This document shows positions 50,682-62,104 of a stretch of 64,000 nt of DNA, one piece after another. Under the pieces are notes generated by a model, which saw only the letters and a program-made list of their open reading frames with translations, had not been told where the DNA came from and ran no database searches. The stretch lies in NCBI GenBank assembly GCA_036872755.1, contig JAVHNS010000003.1, positions 2,914,001 through 2,978,000 on the forward strand. Direction: 5' to 3'. Each line of letters opens with the position of its first letter. Position 1 is the first letter of the stretch. The translations under genes were made by a program, and so were the position numbers. The stretch comes from Orbilia blumenaviensis (lineage: Eukaryota; Ascomycota; Orbiliomycetes; Orbiliales; Orbiliaceae).

Positions 50682-50709
50682 ACATTTTATTATATATATA
50701 ATAAAATGT
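50682..50709. repeat. Perfect 28-nt AT-rich palindrome
   Basis: ACATTTTATTATAT is followed directly by its exact reverse complement, giving a 14-bp arm with no spacer. It sits about 660 bases past the stop of the NACHT-WD40-ankyrin gene. It could be a hairpin in a transcript end, or a remnant of a small inverted-repeat element. Confidence 0.9.
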
Positions 50710-50730
50710 ATGCTGCAAAATATTAAGAAT

Positions 50731-51169
50731 CAGTTGCATATCTCTCTGATCCCTATCTGTATTATGTCAGAGGTCTTCAGTTTCTCTTCTATAGACAATC
50801 TGCATTTTTGTTCTGTCAGGTTATGAATCTGGTGCTCTACGGCGTTGTGGTTATTGCAGCCACCAAAAGGTCGCTGGTTTATAACTGTATAACTTCTGAA
50901 GACGTTCCTGGTCTAAAAGGTTTATAGCTTCCAAAAATTTACTGGTATTATAGCTTTCGAAAGATCGCTGATTTACAAGTTTGTAACTTCCGAGGAGACC
51001 AAACATTTTATTTAGTCAGAGCTTGTCTCTATAACTTCCGAATTCTCCGGTCATAGAGCCACTAGAGGGTGCTAAAGATCAACTGTACATCTCTCTGATC
51101 CTTATCCATATCATGTCAGAGGTCTCTAAGCCCTCTTCTATGGATACTCATCATCCTTGCTCTGTTATA
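50731..51169. repeat. Pair of diverged direct repeats (about 90 bp, 349 bp apart)
   Basis: Copy one at 50731-50820 and copy two at 51080-51169 share the core ATCTCTCTGATCC, then ATGTCAGAGGTCT and CTCTTCTAT, in the same order and with similar spacing. Between them, sequences around 50867 and 50962 also match each other (GGTCGCTGGTTTATAA against GATCGCTGATTTACAA). Many of the differences are C/T and G/A changes. This suggests an old duplicated or mobile-element fragment altered by transitions. Confidence 0.65.
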
Positions 51170-52126
51170 TCTATATGAGATAACGGATTCGGCATCGAGT
51201 TAATTAGTCAGCTCTACGACTTTTCAAAACCAGGCCTAAGATTTGATATAAAGGACTAAGCTAAGCATAAGCGCGAATTATATTAACATTACACACTTGT
51301 ATAATGTAGTAGTACAACGACACACCGAAATGGAATTGGTGAGTTATATGAAATACATAGAATACTTAGTACTTACCGTGCCAGCCCTTAGCTAGGCAGG
51401 TGGGCATGTTGGTAAGAGGCTAGCAGCAAACTAGTGGCAGGCTATTCACAGGCTGGTAGCTAAATAATAGTTAACTGAATTAGCATAATTACGAAGAATT
51501 AATACACTTACACCTCACTTGAGTTGTAATATATATATTTTACGCAGTTTTGTATTATATAAGGTATCTTTCGGCACATTTTGGCCTTCAAAAAGTGGTC
51601 CCATATAAATACATGGTAACGATATAATATAACTACTGCGTATGGTTTTCTTTTTTTTTCTTTTTTCGAGGTGACTTGATCAAAAGAATTATATATATAG
51701 GTCTGTACGCTGACGACGAAATAGACTTTTATATATACCATGGAAACCTTCCACTGAGACCGCCATTTTTTTTCCCCCGAGTGGTAACTTACTCTTATTG
51801 CACAAAAAGATGATAGTAATAATGTACTTCCTCTATCACGAAAATAGCTTTTCGCTGTGTGTAAACTGTTACCTGGGTTTGGTGAAGGGAGTCCCGTTGT
51901 AGCGAGTCGACAGTGACAACGCAATAGGGATACTCAGATGTGCAGTTTACTGATGCCCCGAACTTCAGTCAGTTCCATAGCTTATCATCTAACACAACAT
52001 AATATATATATACATAACGTATAACTGGCCACTGGTGGTCGGTACTAATACCTAAGTAAGTAAGTAAGTAACTACCTATAACTTCCGTATCTATCAGCGC
52101 TACCGCTACCAATATCAGGTCGGTAG

Positions 52127-52627
52127 CTAATACCCAACCCTGCCATTGAATAAGAACTGTGAAATCGTGAACAACTCTACGCCGTAAACTTGAGAAGGCA
52201 TTGCAGTTTGTTTACTATCCTCGTTTATAAGTAGACTGGCTAAGGAAAATACAATCACAAGAAAATAAAAGATTACTGAGACGAAAAATAGAAGATTCAC
52301 CTGGAGGGCGGAACCTTGAGGTAGCTTCAAGATTTCAACTGTACGAAACTTCCCTGTGATATCTATTGGTGTCCTAACAGATTCTGAAATTCTATCCAAT
52401 GGTAATAGCGGCCCTCGATCCACTTGTGGATTGAGTATCCCAGGCTTCCCCTCAAATCCATACATGTATGTACATCTAAGAGTAAAAAGTAAGGAAAGAC
52501 AACCATAGATATGCCAAAAGGTGTCGTGTACCTCTAAAACAGCCAAATTCGCGATCTGGGTAATTCCCATCTGCCAAGCTTTGAGTAGTTGTAGTGCCCG
52601 GGCGCCCATTGGATAATACGGGTGCAT
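52127..52627 (-). CDS. Possible small protein with one hydrophobic segment, 166 aa
   Basis: This open frame starts with ATG at 52627 and ends 140 bases past the stop codon of the PNP-NACHT-WD40 gene on the same strand. Residues about 115-137 are strongly hydrophobic (LLFFVSVIFYFLVIVFSLASLL), which would suit one membrane helix, but the same stretch is bounded by a GT and an AG and could be an intron. Splice-like GT..AG pairs also exist near 52710 and 52530, so other frames are possible. The segment NPQVDRGPLLPLDRISESV looks protein-like. I do not recognise a family. It could be a real small gene or the unspliced 3' region of the receptor transcript. Confidence 0.28.
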   Translation of the reverse strand: MHPYYPMGARALQLLKAWQMGITQIANLAVLEVHDTFWHIYGCLSLLFTLRCTYMYGFEGKPGILNPQVDRGPLLPLDRISESVRTPIDITGKFRTVEILKLPQGSALQVNLLFFVSVIFYFLVIVFSLASLLINEDSKQTAMPSQVYGVELFTISQFLFNGRVGY

Positions 52628-52767
52628 GATGCAAATATACAGTATCTATTAAGGGATTTTGCTCAAATTTCCAAGGGGCCAAAATGAATAGAAAAGTTCG
52701 ATAGCTTACAATGGCGTGTTGTAATCGGTTTCGTATTTTCATTTCAATTATATAGCTAAATGTGTCA

Positions 52768-55700
52768 TCAAAACCTCAAGAAATAAACCAAGCCTGATTC
52801 CGTGCCTATCATAAATGTGTTGTGATGAAAAGCGAACCTGTACGGCCGATGTTCCTGTGGGAGCCAAAGTATGCGTTCCCCGTCTCTAGTAATCCAATTT
52901 TCTCGTAGGTGAAAGGCGTGCTGAGGTTTTAAGGTGGGGACTGGTTGAGGGTTATAGAACTTTGCGATGTTTAAGTAGCCATTATCCACTAGCAGGTATG
53001 GCCCAGTTTCAGAGAAAGAGATATACTTATATACAAGTAGATCTTCCAGAATTTCCCTCATTATAGACCCTGTGGCGATGTCCAAGAAGAAGATTTTGTT
53101 CCTTGTATAGAGCGCAATGAGTTGACCGTCCGGCGAGATTGCGGTTCTAAATCCATATTTTTTATCAGGAATGCTTGTTAAGGAAATTGTTTTCCAAGGG
53201 GTATCGAATGGAAACTTCCTAGTTGAAACTTCGGCAGGAGTTACGCTCGATATCATGAATCGGCCATCTGACGAGAATACTAAGTGATCTGAGCTGTCTG
53301 TTGGTACCGTTGTTCGCAGTATTCCCGTATTTGAATCCCAGAGTCTGATAGATCGTCCCATAACTGCTAGAAATATGCTGTCTGGCGAGAATATGTAGGA
53401 GGTATGATTGCTTACTGGTATTTTGAATCTCGCGACTCCGGTAGCTATATCCCAGAGTATGATTTCGTTTCCAAGGGCATTTGTGGACCGTGATTTAGTA
53501 GCAATCAGTGTACCATCCGGCGAGAAACAACCAGGATTATCATCGGGGAGCGCAAAGTTACTTTCGAGCTTGAGCATCGCGCTTTCGTCGTCTAATCTCC
53601 AGATATCGATCGTACGATCGGATGTTCGTATGGCCACCTTTCTACCATCTGCCGAGAACACCAAACCTGGGGACCCATAATAAATACCATCAAAGTATCG
53701 CAGAGTTGCTCCTGTTTTCAGGTCCCAAATTTGGATTTGGCTTGATTCTTTTACCAATATCGATGCTGCTATCTTCCCATTCGGTGAAAATAGAACTTTT
53801 TCAACGGCGTCTACTTGATCACCTAAACTTCCAGACGTTTGCTTTACGGTAAGGTCCCATATCCTTATTCCTACATAATCATTGGAATATACTGAAGCGA
53901 GAAAATTGCTGTTAGGAGATAAGGCCGTGGTTACCGGGGCGAAAGCAGAACTGCCAAACGACTGCAATGTGGAACCGGAAACTGAGTCGCAAACAAACCA
54001 GCCTTTAATATTCACAAATAACAATGACTTGCTATCTGACGAGAATCCGATATCCCGAGAAGAACCTTCTTGCCTAAGCATCCAGCAATATGACTTTGTC
54101 GCCAGGTTCCATACGCCAATGGATGCGTTAGTGACACCAAAAGACAAGGCGACCTGTTTGTTATCGGGAGAGATGGCGATACAATTGACAGTGCCTTCAG
54201 TGAAAATTTCTTGGTCCAGTTCTCCTTTTTCAACTTTCCAAACCATTGTTTGGCGCTGATCTTGAGCAAAGTTTAGTAGTTTGCCATTTGGTAGGAATAA
54301 AATATGGTATATATCGCCCCATGGACCACTAACTTCTGCCCAAAACGTCTCTGTCTCCAAGTCCCATAATTGTATTCGGTTCAAGCGCGCTGTTGCAACC
54401 AGCTTGCTATCTGGAGAGAATACCACAATCATTTTGGTCGAGGGATCACTCTGTTTTATTTCATGTATTTTTCGCATCTCCTTATTCGGATCCCATATTC
54501 TGATGGTCCCACCGCGTGATATCGACGCTATCAACTTGCTATCTGGTGAGAAAGACATGCCTCCAACTGGTTCGGGACACTGACTGGACACATGAAGCGG
54601 TGATTCTGTTGAGAGCGTATCCCGGATCTCAATACTGTTATTTTGCGATAGAAATGCAATAATTTCGCCATCCGGTGAAATCTTCGTGATTGAAATCTTC
54701 TTATCCGTCATTTTTTCAAGCTCTAGAAGTTGTTCTCCCGTATTGATATCCCAAATAGCAAGGGCGTCTGAGCCACTGTTTTTAGCCACAGCGAAAAGTA
54801 AACCCGCAGAGGAAAATACCATATCAACAATTACACCCCAATTTCCACGAGGTTCTCCTAGAATTACCCCGGTGGCAAGGTCCCACAAACTAACTGAGCT
54901 CGTGAGGGCGTAGAATAGAGTCCCAGGTTTCGTAACCTCAATACGCTTTGCGACCGCGAGAATTCTTCCATCGTGAGATAGAGCTACCCTTGAGGTAGCT
55001 TCAAAATCGTTTCCAATACTAATTGTCCTCAATGGTGTTCCTAGAGCAGAGTCCCAAATTCTCATAATCATCGTGTCCGGAATTGATGCGAATAGTGTTG
55101 CGTCCGAAGAAAATACTATACTCTGAGCGAAAGCCCAACCTCCAGTCAATGTCCTATTCAGGCTCCCGTCGTCGGAGTTCCAAATCTTGATGTCCCTAGA
55201 GTCTGCAGTAAAGAGTAATTTCCCATCGGGTGAAAATATTACAGCTGATATCTTGCCTCGGTGTCCTTGAAGAGTATATAGCTTTTCCCCTGTGTTAGAA
55301 TCCCAAAGAATGGCTGTCCCATCACTTGAACCCGTCAAAATCTGTTGACCATCTGGTGAAAACACGACTGTCCAAATTCTATTACTGTGACAGTCCTCGA
55401 ATGTTTGCAAAAGGGTTCCAGTAGAAACATCCCAAAGCATGGCAGTTTTCTTGTTCCCTCCTGATACTAGAAGCCTACTATCCGGCGAGAATGAGAGAAT
55501 ATTTATCATGCTAGAATTGTGACCCTCCAGTGTTTGCAATACACTCCCCCAATGTTTTTCAACCGCTGGTAATCCATGTATCCAACCAGGGATCCGGGCT
55601 TTAAAAGTATTTTTGATAACACAGGTCTCTGGAGCAAAAATAAGACCTGATGAATAAATCTGAAGCGGTGCAGAATCTATACAGCGTTGATTTCTCGAGA

Positions 55701-58647
55701 TAAACCGTTTTGCATCATGTGTAAATTGTCTTGCTTTAGTACACTCGCGAGCCTGAATAGATCATGTTAAATCTAGTTATATGAGACGAGGCCATATGGG
55801 ATCATAATTATATGGCAGCACAAATTGTAGTAGACTTACAACGGAAGCCCCGATAGTGGTAATATAATGGATGATTTGAGAAGCGTCCCCCAGAAGACTC
55901 AATGCTTCGAGCCAGTGAAGGAAGTGCTCTTGCAGGAAGATGTAAACTGGATCGCACTCGTGGTCGGAAATCTGGCTTTGGCTTTTCTCCAGATGATATA
56001 CCCAATACCGGCAAGCGTATTGAACATCGGCCGGAAGGTTTTTCTGAATATCGTCGTGATCAATGTTAAGCCGTTCAAACCCCGGTGATGGCAAGTTGCA
56101 GATATTTTCTCGAAGACCATCAGACCTCGATAATCGCTTCAGACACTGAGCTAGTAAAAATTTGTGCCCTTCTTTCTCATCTATCCAAAACGGGCTTTTT
56201 CCTTGTTTTTCGGTGTCGAGAAGAAAGTCACGGAAGGAAAGGTGTAACAATCGTACGGGAGTATTCTGGTCATCAGGGACACTGAGAGCCGAATGTAGCA
56301 AATCCAATCTATGCGCCACAGCTTTTGGAGATGCTTCCAGAAGGCTAGCGAGAGCGTTTATTGAGAGGGGATTGGCGAGAATAACTATCGACCCAACGAT
56401 CGTTCGAAATTCTTCAAGGATATACTCCTTCTCAGTGTTGTTCATATTGTCAAGCAACTGATCAAGTATGGGTAAATAAGTTTTGTCAAATTTTGATGCC
56501 TGGCTAGTTGTTTGATATTCCAAAACGCGAACCAATTGCTTCTCGGGGTCCCACCTAGAATCTCCGATGAAGCGACACATTGTGGCCGCAAAGATGAATA
56601 AAGGACTTGCTATATCAACCAAGATTTTCGTAGTGGGTTCACCCGGCCAGTTATCAGGTAGCCTGTAGTCTCCCGGCAGCCGCTGGTTATAATCTCGACG
56701 AATCTTGGCGAGTTCATATCTTAGAAAAGCTGAGATATCGTGCTCGATGATCGGACGCGGTATTTCGTGAAGAATCAGATCCCGGTATGTGCCTTCCGAT
56801 AATTCCTTGAAACCGAGACGAATTGGTAGCTCTGGTCTACTGGTCAGGAAAACTTTCAATCCGATACCATCAATGCAGCGAAATTTCGATAAAAGATGAA
56901 TAGTAACGTTGATATCTCGTTCACTCTCACATTCATCCAGGGCGTCAATAACTATAGCAAGCTTTGTCCCAATTGTAGGTGCTATTTCAGATAGTGGCTG
57001 AAAGATGAGTCGTTCAAACTGGGTCTTCAAGCTTTGTGCGGGTATGGAGGGGTCCTGGCCAATTGCTTCTGTCACATAAGGGACCAAAGCAGGCACGATA
57101 CCCACAAGCTGAGAGGCGAGTGTTGTAAAGAGTTTGCCAGCATGAGAACGATCTCCTTCGCCTCTCTTGAAGAAGAAGCTAGCTCCTAAGTGGTGGTCCC
57201 TGGCAAATAACTGGGCAATCGTCCGAGATACTGTTGACTTCCCGGTGCCGGCCATACCGCTTAGCCAAAAAATAGTTTTGCCTTCTGGATCCTGAAACCA
57301 TGCCTTTATCTCCTGAATCAGGTCAACTCTTGTATCCGGGTGGCATTGAGAATCTTCAGCTGAGTTAAGCTGATAGGAATTGAAAGCGGCTCCTTCAACA
57401 GGGCGTAGTCTAGATAGGTCGAACTTTTGGGCTACTTTCTCATTCATATTGTAAATCTTTCGATTGCTATCTACAATATTCGTACTATATCCAACATTTG
57501 GTCAGCTATCTCTGCTACAATCATTTTAGCTTTGAAAGCTATGGAAGCGGCAATGGCTTACACTTTCTCGTCCACTATATATACAAGATGAATCAGCGAC
57601 CTCTCTTAGAGTACTGACAATAGTCAAAGTGAAAGGATAATACTAACACGCTTTTATCTGCTCAGCTACTGTCTTTTCCTCAATTATCTGTCTCCTTGGG
57701 ATTATCTCCAAAAGGGCCTTCGCATATGCGGCTGCAGTTGCGGCTGCGTAACACTGCCAGATATCGTTCTTATGAGAATCGGCGTAGTCCGAAATTCCCC
57801 TAATAACAAGGCATGGAAATTCATTCATCAATCCGGCGGCTTCCATTTCAACACAGATGGCACCAAGTTCCTTTTCTAGGTGTCGTCTCACGAGACTACT
57901 CCTAACGACCTGGTTGCCTGATGCAATAATGCCGTAGTGTATGTATGGCTTGGTGGTCCTTCGTTGATAAGAACGATCTACTAGCTTATCAACCGCACAA
58001 GAGCTACAACTCGCATTTTTCCCTTCGTGTTGATAATCTGCTTGGAAAAGTTTGTCGTTCGAGATACCTTGGTGAGAGTAGCATGCTCTTTCGTCTTCGT
58101 CTTCCATCTTGGCCACTCCTTCTGACAGATATTTGGCAATCTTGCTCTTGCCAATCGCAATGTCGGATTGAAGACTAGCGATCGCTTTGAGTAATAAGGC
58201 TGGCGGCCTATTCAAAGAACCAATCCTTTTGAGTTTACTATTTTTTTCGATGTGTTCAAGCTCGTGTTCAAGCTCATATTGAATGATCCCGCCAGTCGTA
58301 TCTCCAGGTTTGCTAACAATAATATCGCCCAGCCGGATATCGTGTTGCTCGCTAGGGATGCCACCGCCAATACCAACCAGTAAGCTAACCCGTACCGACT
58401 CGAAACTGAGGAGCATCTTGGAGGCGACGGTGGCTGCGGAGACTATTCCGGATGAACCAAAGCCGAGACAAGCTATAACTACATTATGGTGCCCGATCTT
58501 GCCCAGATAATAAGTATTATCATCTGAAGGATGTTGCTCCTCGGGCCTCCCATAATCCTCATCCAGCATCAGACGGGCCGCACCCATCTCCAAAGGCAGT
58601 GCACAGATCCATCCCACCGAATATTCCTTATTCTGAGGGCAAGCCAT
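52768..58647 (-). CDS. NOD-like receptor: nucleoside phosphorylase-like domain - NACHT - WD40, about 1869 aa
   Basis: Preferred exons: 58647-57650, 57466-55840 and 55752-52768, totalling 5610 nt in frame. Residues 1-315 form a PNP/UDP phosphorylase fold: GIGGGIP at 92-98, LGDIIVSKPG, VEMEAAG at 267-272 and GISDYAD at 284-290. Phosphate, ribose and base sites are therefore kept. Such domains act as nucleosidase effectors in bacterial and animal or fungal immune proteins, some cleaving ATP. NACHT follows: CHPDTRVDLI, Walker A GMAGTGKST (about 400-408), Walker B LAIVIDALDEC (about 500-511). Exon 3 starts with the linker KRFISRN and APLQIYSSGLIFAPE, then about 14 divergent WD40 repeats to the C-terminus. 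The first intron could instead be two introns around an 11-nt exon (57574-57564, then 57470), which also stays in frame and adds five residues. No disabling change is seen. Confidence 0.92.
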
Positions 58648-60083
58648 AAGCTGAATATAATTGACGATAGTTAATAGGAAGAAGGAGGAAATGACTTGGG
58701 CGAATGTGCAAACAAGTTGTGTCTAGAGATTTTGATGGTGACATCGATATGCGAGTAATATAATACAATTCAACAGGAAGGGCTCGTAGGGGCGGGGTTG
58801 CTGAGGACACGGCTTGGGAGCCCCATGTAAGCAGATGCAAAGCCAACAGATGCATGTATTGTTACAGTGGGGTATCTGATTTCTGGCAAGCCTTGTCTCG
58901 TTCGAAATTTACAGCCTCGTCGCATTGGTCTCGTGGGACTTTGTGTTGTACGGCGCGCCATTACAGCGCGCCATAGGACCCACACATAGAGTCGTTACTG
59001 GTACTGCTGTCTGTCTGTCTGTCGGGTAAGTTGCCAGTTTGTGAACGCAATGGCTGTTCCAAAAGCGCCAAAAGCGCAAGGGCTTCCCATGCGGTTATGT
59101 AATGATTCCATCCAACTAATGAGGTTGAACGATCGAACAAGGCTTCGACGCAAAGCGAGGTTTGTCCCGCGCGCAGAATTACTGGGGCTGAACTTGGCGC
59201 TCTTTGGAATATATTAACATGTAGTAAGCTCAATTCTTGAAACATATACTCACATACTGGAAAACCTCGCTCCTGAGCCACTGGTGGCTTTACATGCCGA
59301 TAATACAATGGTCCGGATAGACGACATAAACCCAGTACCGATAGCCCATCGCTTTCTCCAAGAAACAACAAAAAGGTCTGGCTCACGGGGACTCAACGTT
59401 GACCTACAACAATAATGCCCATGGGGGAAGTCTGCAATGCTTGACTATCGCTTTGAGTATATATAGAGGAGTTTCTCACTGATTCTAGTGATCCTCTGCA
59501 AAAATATTGGAATTTTTAACTGTACTGCAACTAGATGCGTCGAACTTTGAAATGATTATGCTAGTTTAACTCCTTCCTGTTTACAAATTTAGACAACCAA
59601 ACTACTCCAAACCATAAGGCAATTTGGGTTAAAGGTAAAATCAACAGACTTCAAGTTAAATCCACATTAAGAACAGTTGGACTTTAATTTTTAAACAACA
59701 AAAGCAATTTGATTCTTATTTTTCAAAATTTAAACAACTTGTTTAACAAATTTATATTGAGTTAATACCGATTTTGAATAGCTAGTGAAGCATCTATGTA
59801 TATGAAAATATGTAGCTAGGTCGGTCGTATCTTATAAATTACTACAAATTAATCTCGGTCTGAGACTAACTACAAACCAGGCCGTCAGTCTACGAATTGG
59901 CTAGTCTAGTCCGCCAGCCTATAAACTGGGTTTATTAGTATTCACGTGAGCAGCGCTGCGCCATCACCACCACCATCACCATTGCAGAATTAATATCCTT
60001 TTTTCACCACGACAAAACCGGATAATAGTATACGCGGTTTGTAAATTTGGAGCATGACTTATTTCTTCTTCTTTCTTCTTTCT

Positions 60084-60163
<80 letters not shown>

Positions 60164-60832
60164 TATTCCTTACTTACTTACCAAGAAAGGGTAAGGGGTT
60201 TTTCGCGACTAAACACTTGTTGTGCATGTCGAATATAGAGACCATGAAGGTGTTGTTTTTGTTGCAACCAACTAACCCATGCTTGTGATACCATGAGCAA
60301 GCTAGCTAGCCGTGCCAACCCCCCAAGCTCTAGTTAAGCTCCAAGCTAACTACAGCTAGCTCTGCATCTCCCCATCATCATCATCACCATCACCACCATC
60401 TAAACCACCATCTAAACCAGCTTAGACCCACCCAATCCAAAGAAAACCACTATTGTATCTACGAAGTACCGCCCCAGTACCTCCAACTACCTCCTATCCC
60501 TCCTTCACCGGCAAAACCCGAATTTACAATCATATCTCCCCCCCCAGCGCGGATATCTCCACTCATCCACCCACCCCTGAACCAAGTCGCACACACCGCA
60601 TGACCCCCCCTTCATAGACGTATACATATACCTATAAATCTAAATCTCCTCGTGGTACTCACTCCACTACCACTACCACCACTACCACCATCACGCCAGC
60701 AAAGCTAAGGTATTCCCTCGCCTTACAATCCATGTCAAATATCACCGGCTAATTAGTGCATATACTATCATATAGAACCATCCCCCCCACGCTCAAACTC
60801 CGATTTTTTAAAAGAAGAAGAGTGAAGCGAGG
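58648..60832. other. Intergenic stretch between divergent genes
   Basis: It should hold the promoters of the PNP-type NLR and of the FGDF-motif protein. No gene recognised. From 59,560 to 59,770 it is very AT-rich, with repeated AAATTTAAACAA-like motifs. A TTTC microsatellite occupies 60084-60164. From 60,360 to 60,800 it is C- and CCA-rich, the probable leader of the gene at 60833. The repeated octamer CGCGCCAT occurs twice at about 58953-58974. Confidence 0.5.
60084..60164. repeat. (TTTC)n microsatellite, about 20 copies
   Basis: An almost perfect CTTT tetranucleotide array about 80 bases long, preceded by imperfect TTCTTC units. It creates an artificial open frame of Phe/Leu/Ser repeats that is not a gene. 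Its length suggests it varies between strains. Confidence 0.97.
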
Positions 60833-61984
60833 ATGTCGCGCGACCTCCTCGGCGAGTTCGGCGACTTCCAGAGTAACACCACAAACCCCGTTCCTACATC
60901 TACATATCCATCTACGTTTACAACAGCAGTAGGAGGCGGCGGCGGCGGCGGCTACAACGATCTCCTCGGCCTCTTCGGCCCCGCTCCCGTCACCGATAAT
61001 ACCACCACATCAGCGTCAACAGGGGACAGCACGACATTATTCACGGCATCACCACACCACGCCGCCATCTCCAACTTCGGAGACGATGACGACGACGACG
61101 ACTTCGGAGACTTCGCGGTCGAACCGCTCCCCAGCTCAAACCCCTCTTACGGTCCCTTCTCAAACACCTCCCCTACTTTAAAACCCTCCCTAACAAACCC
61201 ACCGTCAACGATCAAAAAAGACGCTGAAGAAGAAGACGAAGAATTCGGCGGCTTCATCTACACCCCCCGCATCCCCACCCCACCCCCAACCCAACCCGCA
61301 TTCTCCCTCTCAACAACCCTAACCTCCCCAAACCACCTTCACCCTTCCAACCCCCCTCAACCCCCAGCAATCCACAAACTCCTCCCCCTCCTAACAACCC
61401 ACCTCCTATCCCCACAGCAATTCCTAACGCGCTTAAAACCGCTGTCATACCCGGCTAAACAACGACTGTTGAATTCCGTAAAGGTTAAGGAGGCGTTTAG
61501 GGCGGTTATATTGGTTTCGTATGTTGTGGCGAGGGTTATTGCCGGGAAGAAGGTTAGGGGGCGGAGGAACTATGGTGGGAAAGTTTTATCTCCTAGTAGT
61601 AGTAATGCTATTGGTGGTGGAGGGAAGGGGGAGGCTATGAAGGATGAGCGGGAGATCGCGGAGTGTGTGAGGGAGTATAATGAGATATTGGGGTCGTTGA
61701 GGGCTGTTGCGAGGGGGATTGCGGGGGTGGCGGTTATTGATCTTGGGGTTGAGATGGCGGTTTCTTCTAGTAGTGTTAGTGTCGGTAAGAAGGGGGGTTT
61801 GGGGGCGGGGAAAGGGGAGTTTTGTTGGTTGTGTGGGTTGTTGTCTACTGATAGGGTTGTGAAGTTGAAGGAAGGGGGTGATGATGGGTTTGAAGGCGTG
61901 GCGGAGTGGGTGGTTGGATGGGGGCATCGTGGGTGTTGGCTGTGGTGGGGGGAGAATAGTCGGCACTTTCCTCCTACAAAATAA
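60833..61984 (+). CDS. FGDF-motif protein, probable AP-1/GGA clathrin accessory factor, 383 aa
   Basis: The single-exon frame begins MSRDLLGEFGDF. FGDF occurs at residues 9-12 and 91-94 and FGGF at 138-141, each next to acidic residues; DLLGLFG lies near 43-49. These fit the known gamma-ear/GAE-binding consensus and clathrin-box-like motifs found in aftiphilin and yeast Laa2, which help AP-1 at the trans-Golgi network. Residues 150-190 are Pro-rich. The C-terminal 200 residues form a more ordered, helical region (HKLLPLLTTHLL, VREYNEILGSLRAVARGIAGVAV). It ends with a conserved-looking CWLCGLLSTDRV and a Trp-rich WGHRGCWLWWGENSR tail, which resembles a family-specific module. The adaptor role is inferred from motifs only. 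The start is the first ATG after a C-rich leader. Confidence 0.75.
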   Translation: MSRDLLGEFGDFQSNTTNPVPTSTYPSTFTTAVGGGGGGGYNDLLGLFGPAPVTDNTTTSASTGDSTTLFTASPHHAAISNFGDDDDDDDFGDFAVEPLPSSNPSYGPFSNTSPTLKPSLTNPPSTIKKDAEEEDEEFGGFIYTPRIPTPPPTQPAFSLSTTLTSPNHLHPSNPPQPPAIHKLLPLLTTHLLSPQQFLTRLKPLSYPAKQRLLNSVKVKEAFRAVILVSYVVARVIAGKKVRGRRNYGGKVLSPSSSNAIGGGGKGEAMKDEREIAECVREYNEILGSLRAVARGIAGVAVIDLGVEMAVSSSSVSVGKKGGLGAGKGEFCWLCGLLSTDRVVKLKEGGDDGFEGVAEWVVGWGHRGCWLWWGENSRHFPPTK

Positions 61985-62104
61985 ATAGCCACCACCACTA
62001 CCATCATCATACAATATTAAACCAAAGTATTTATGTATTTTAGAGCTGTAATATAGATATTATAATTATATATTTTTAATTTTTTTTTTTAATTTTAATT
62101 GAAA

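Larger units (their letters stand above)
50023..52126. other. Intergenic stretch between the two NLR genes
   Basis: No convincing gene. It contains a perfect 28-nt palindrome at 50682-50709 and a pair of diverged direct repeats at about 50731-50820 and 51080-51169, with smaller related repeats between them. Further right it is AT-rich with short GTAA/TAAG runs near 52055-52070. It looks like decayed repeat DNA between two immune-type genes. Confidence 0.55.

Noticed and set aside
55777..57447. NACHT region considered as a separate gene from the upstream phosphorylase-like frame and the downstream WD40 frame
   Set aside because: Good donor and acceptor sites join all three in frame, and the order is a known fungal NLR architecture; separate starts would be TTG or an internal ATG.
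58961..59386. 141-codon minus-strand frame upstream of the PNP-type NLR, considered as a small partner gene
   Set aside because: No recognisable motif or clear splice sites, and it lies where the NLR promoter should be; left as noncoding.
60047..60238. Open frame of Phe/Leu/Ser repeats
   Set aside because: It is created by the TTTC microsatellite.
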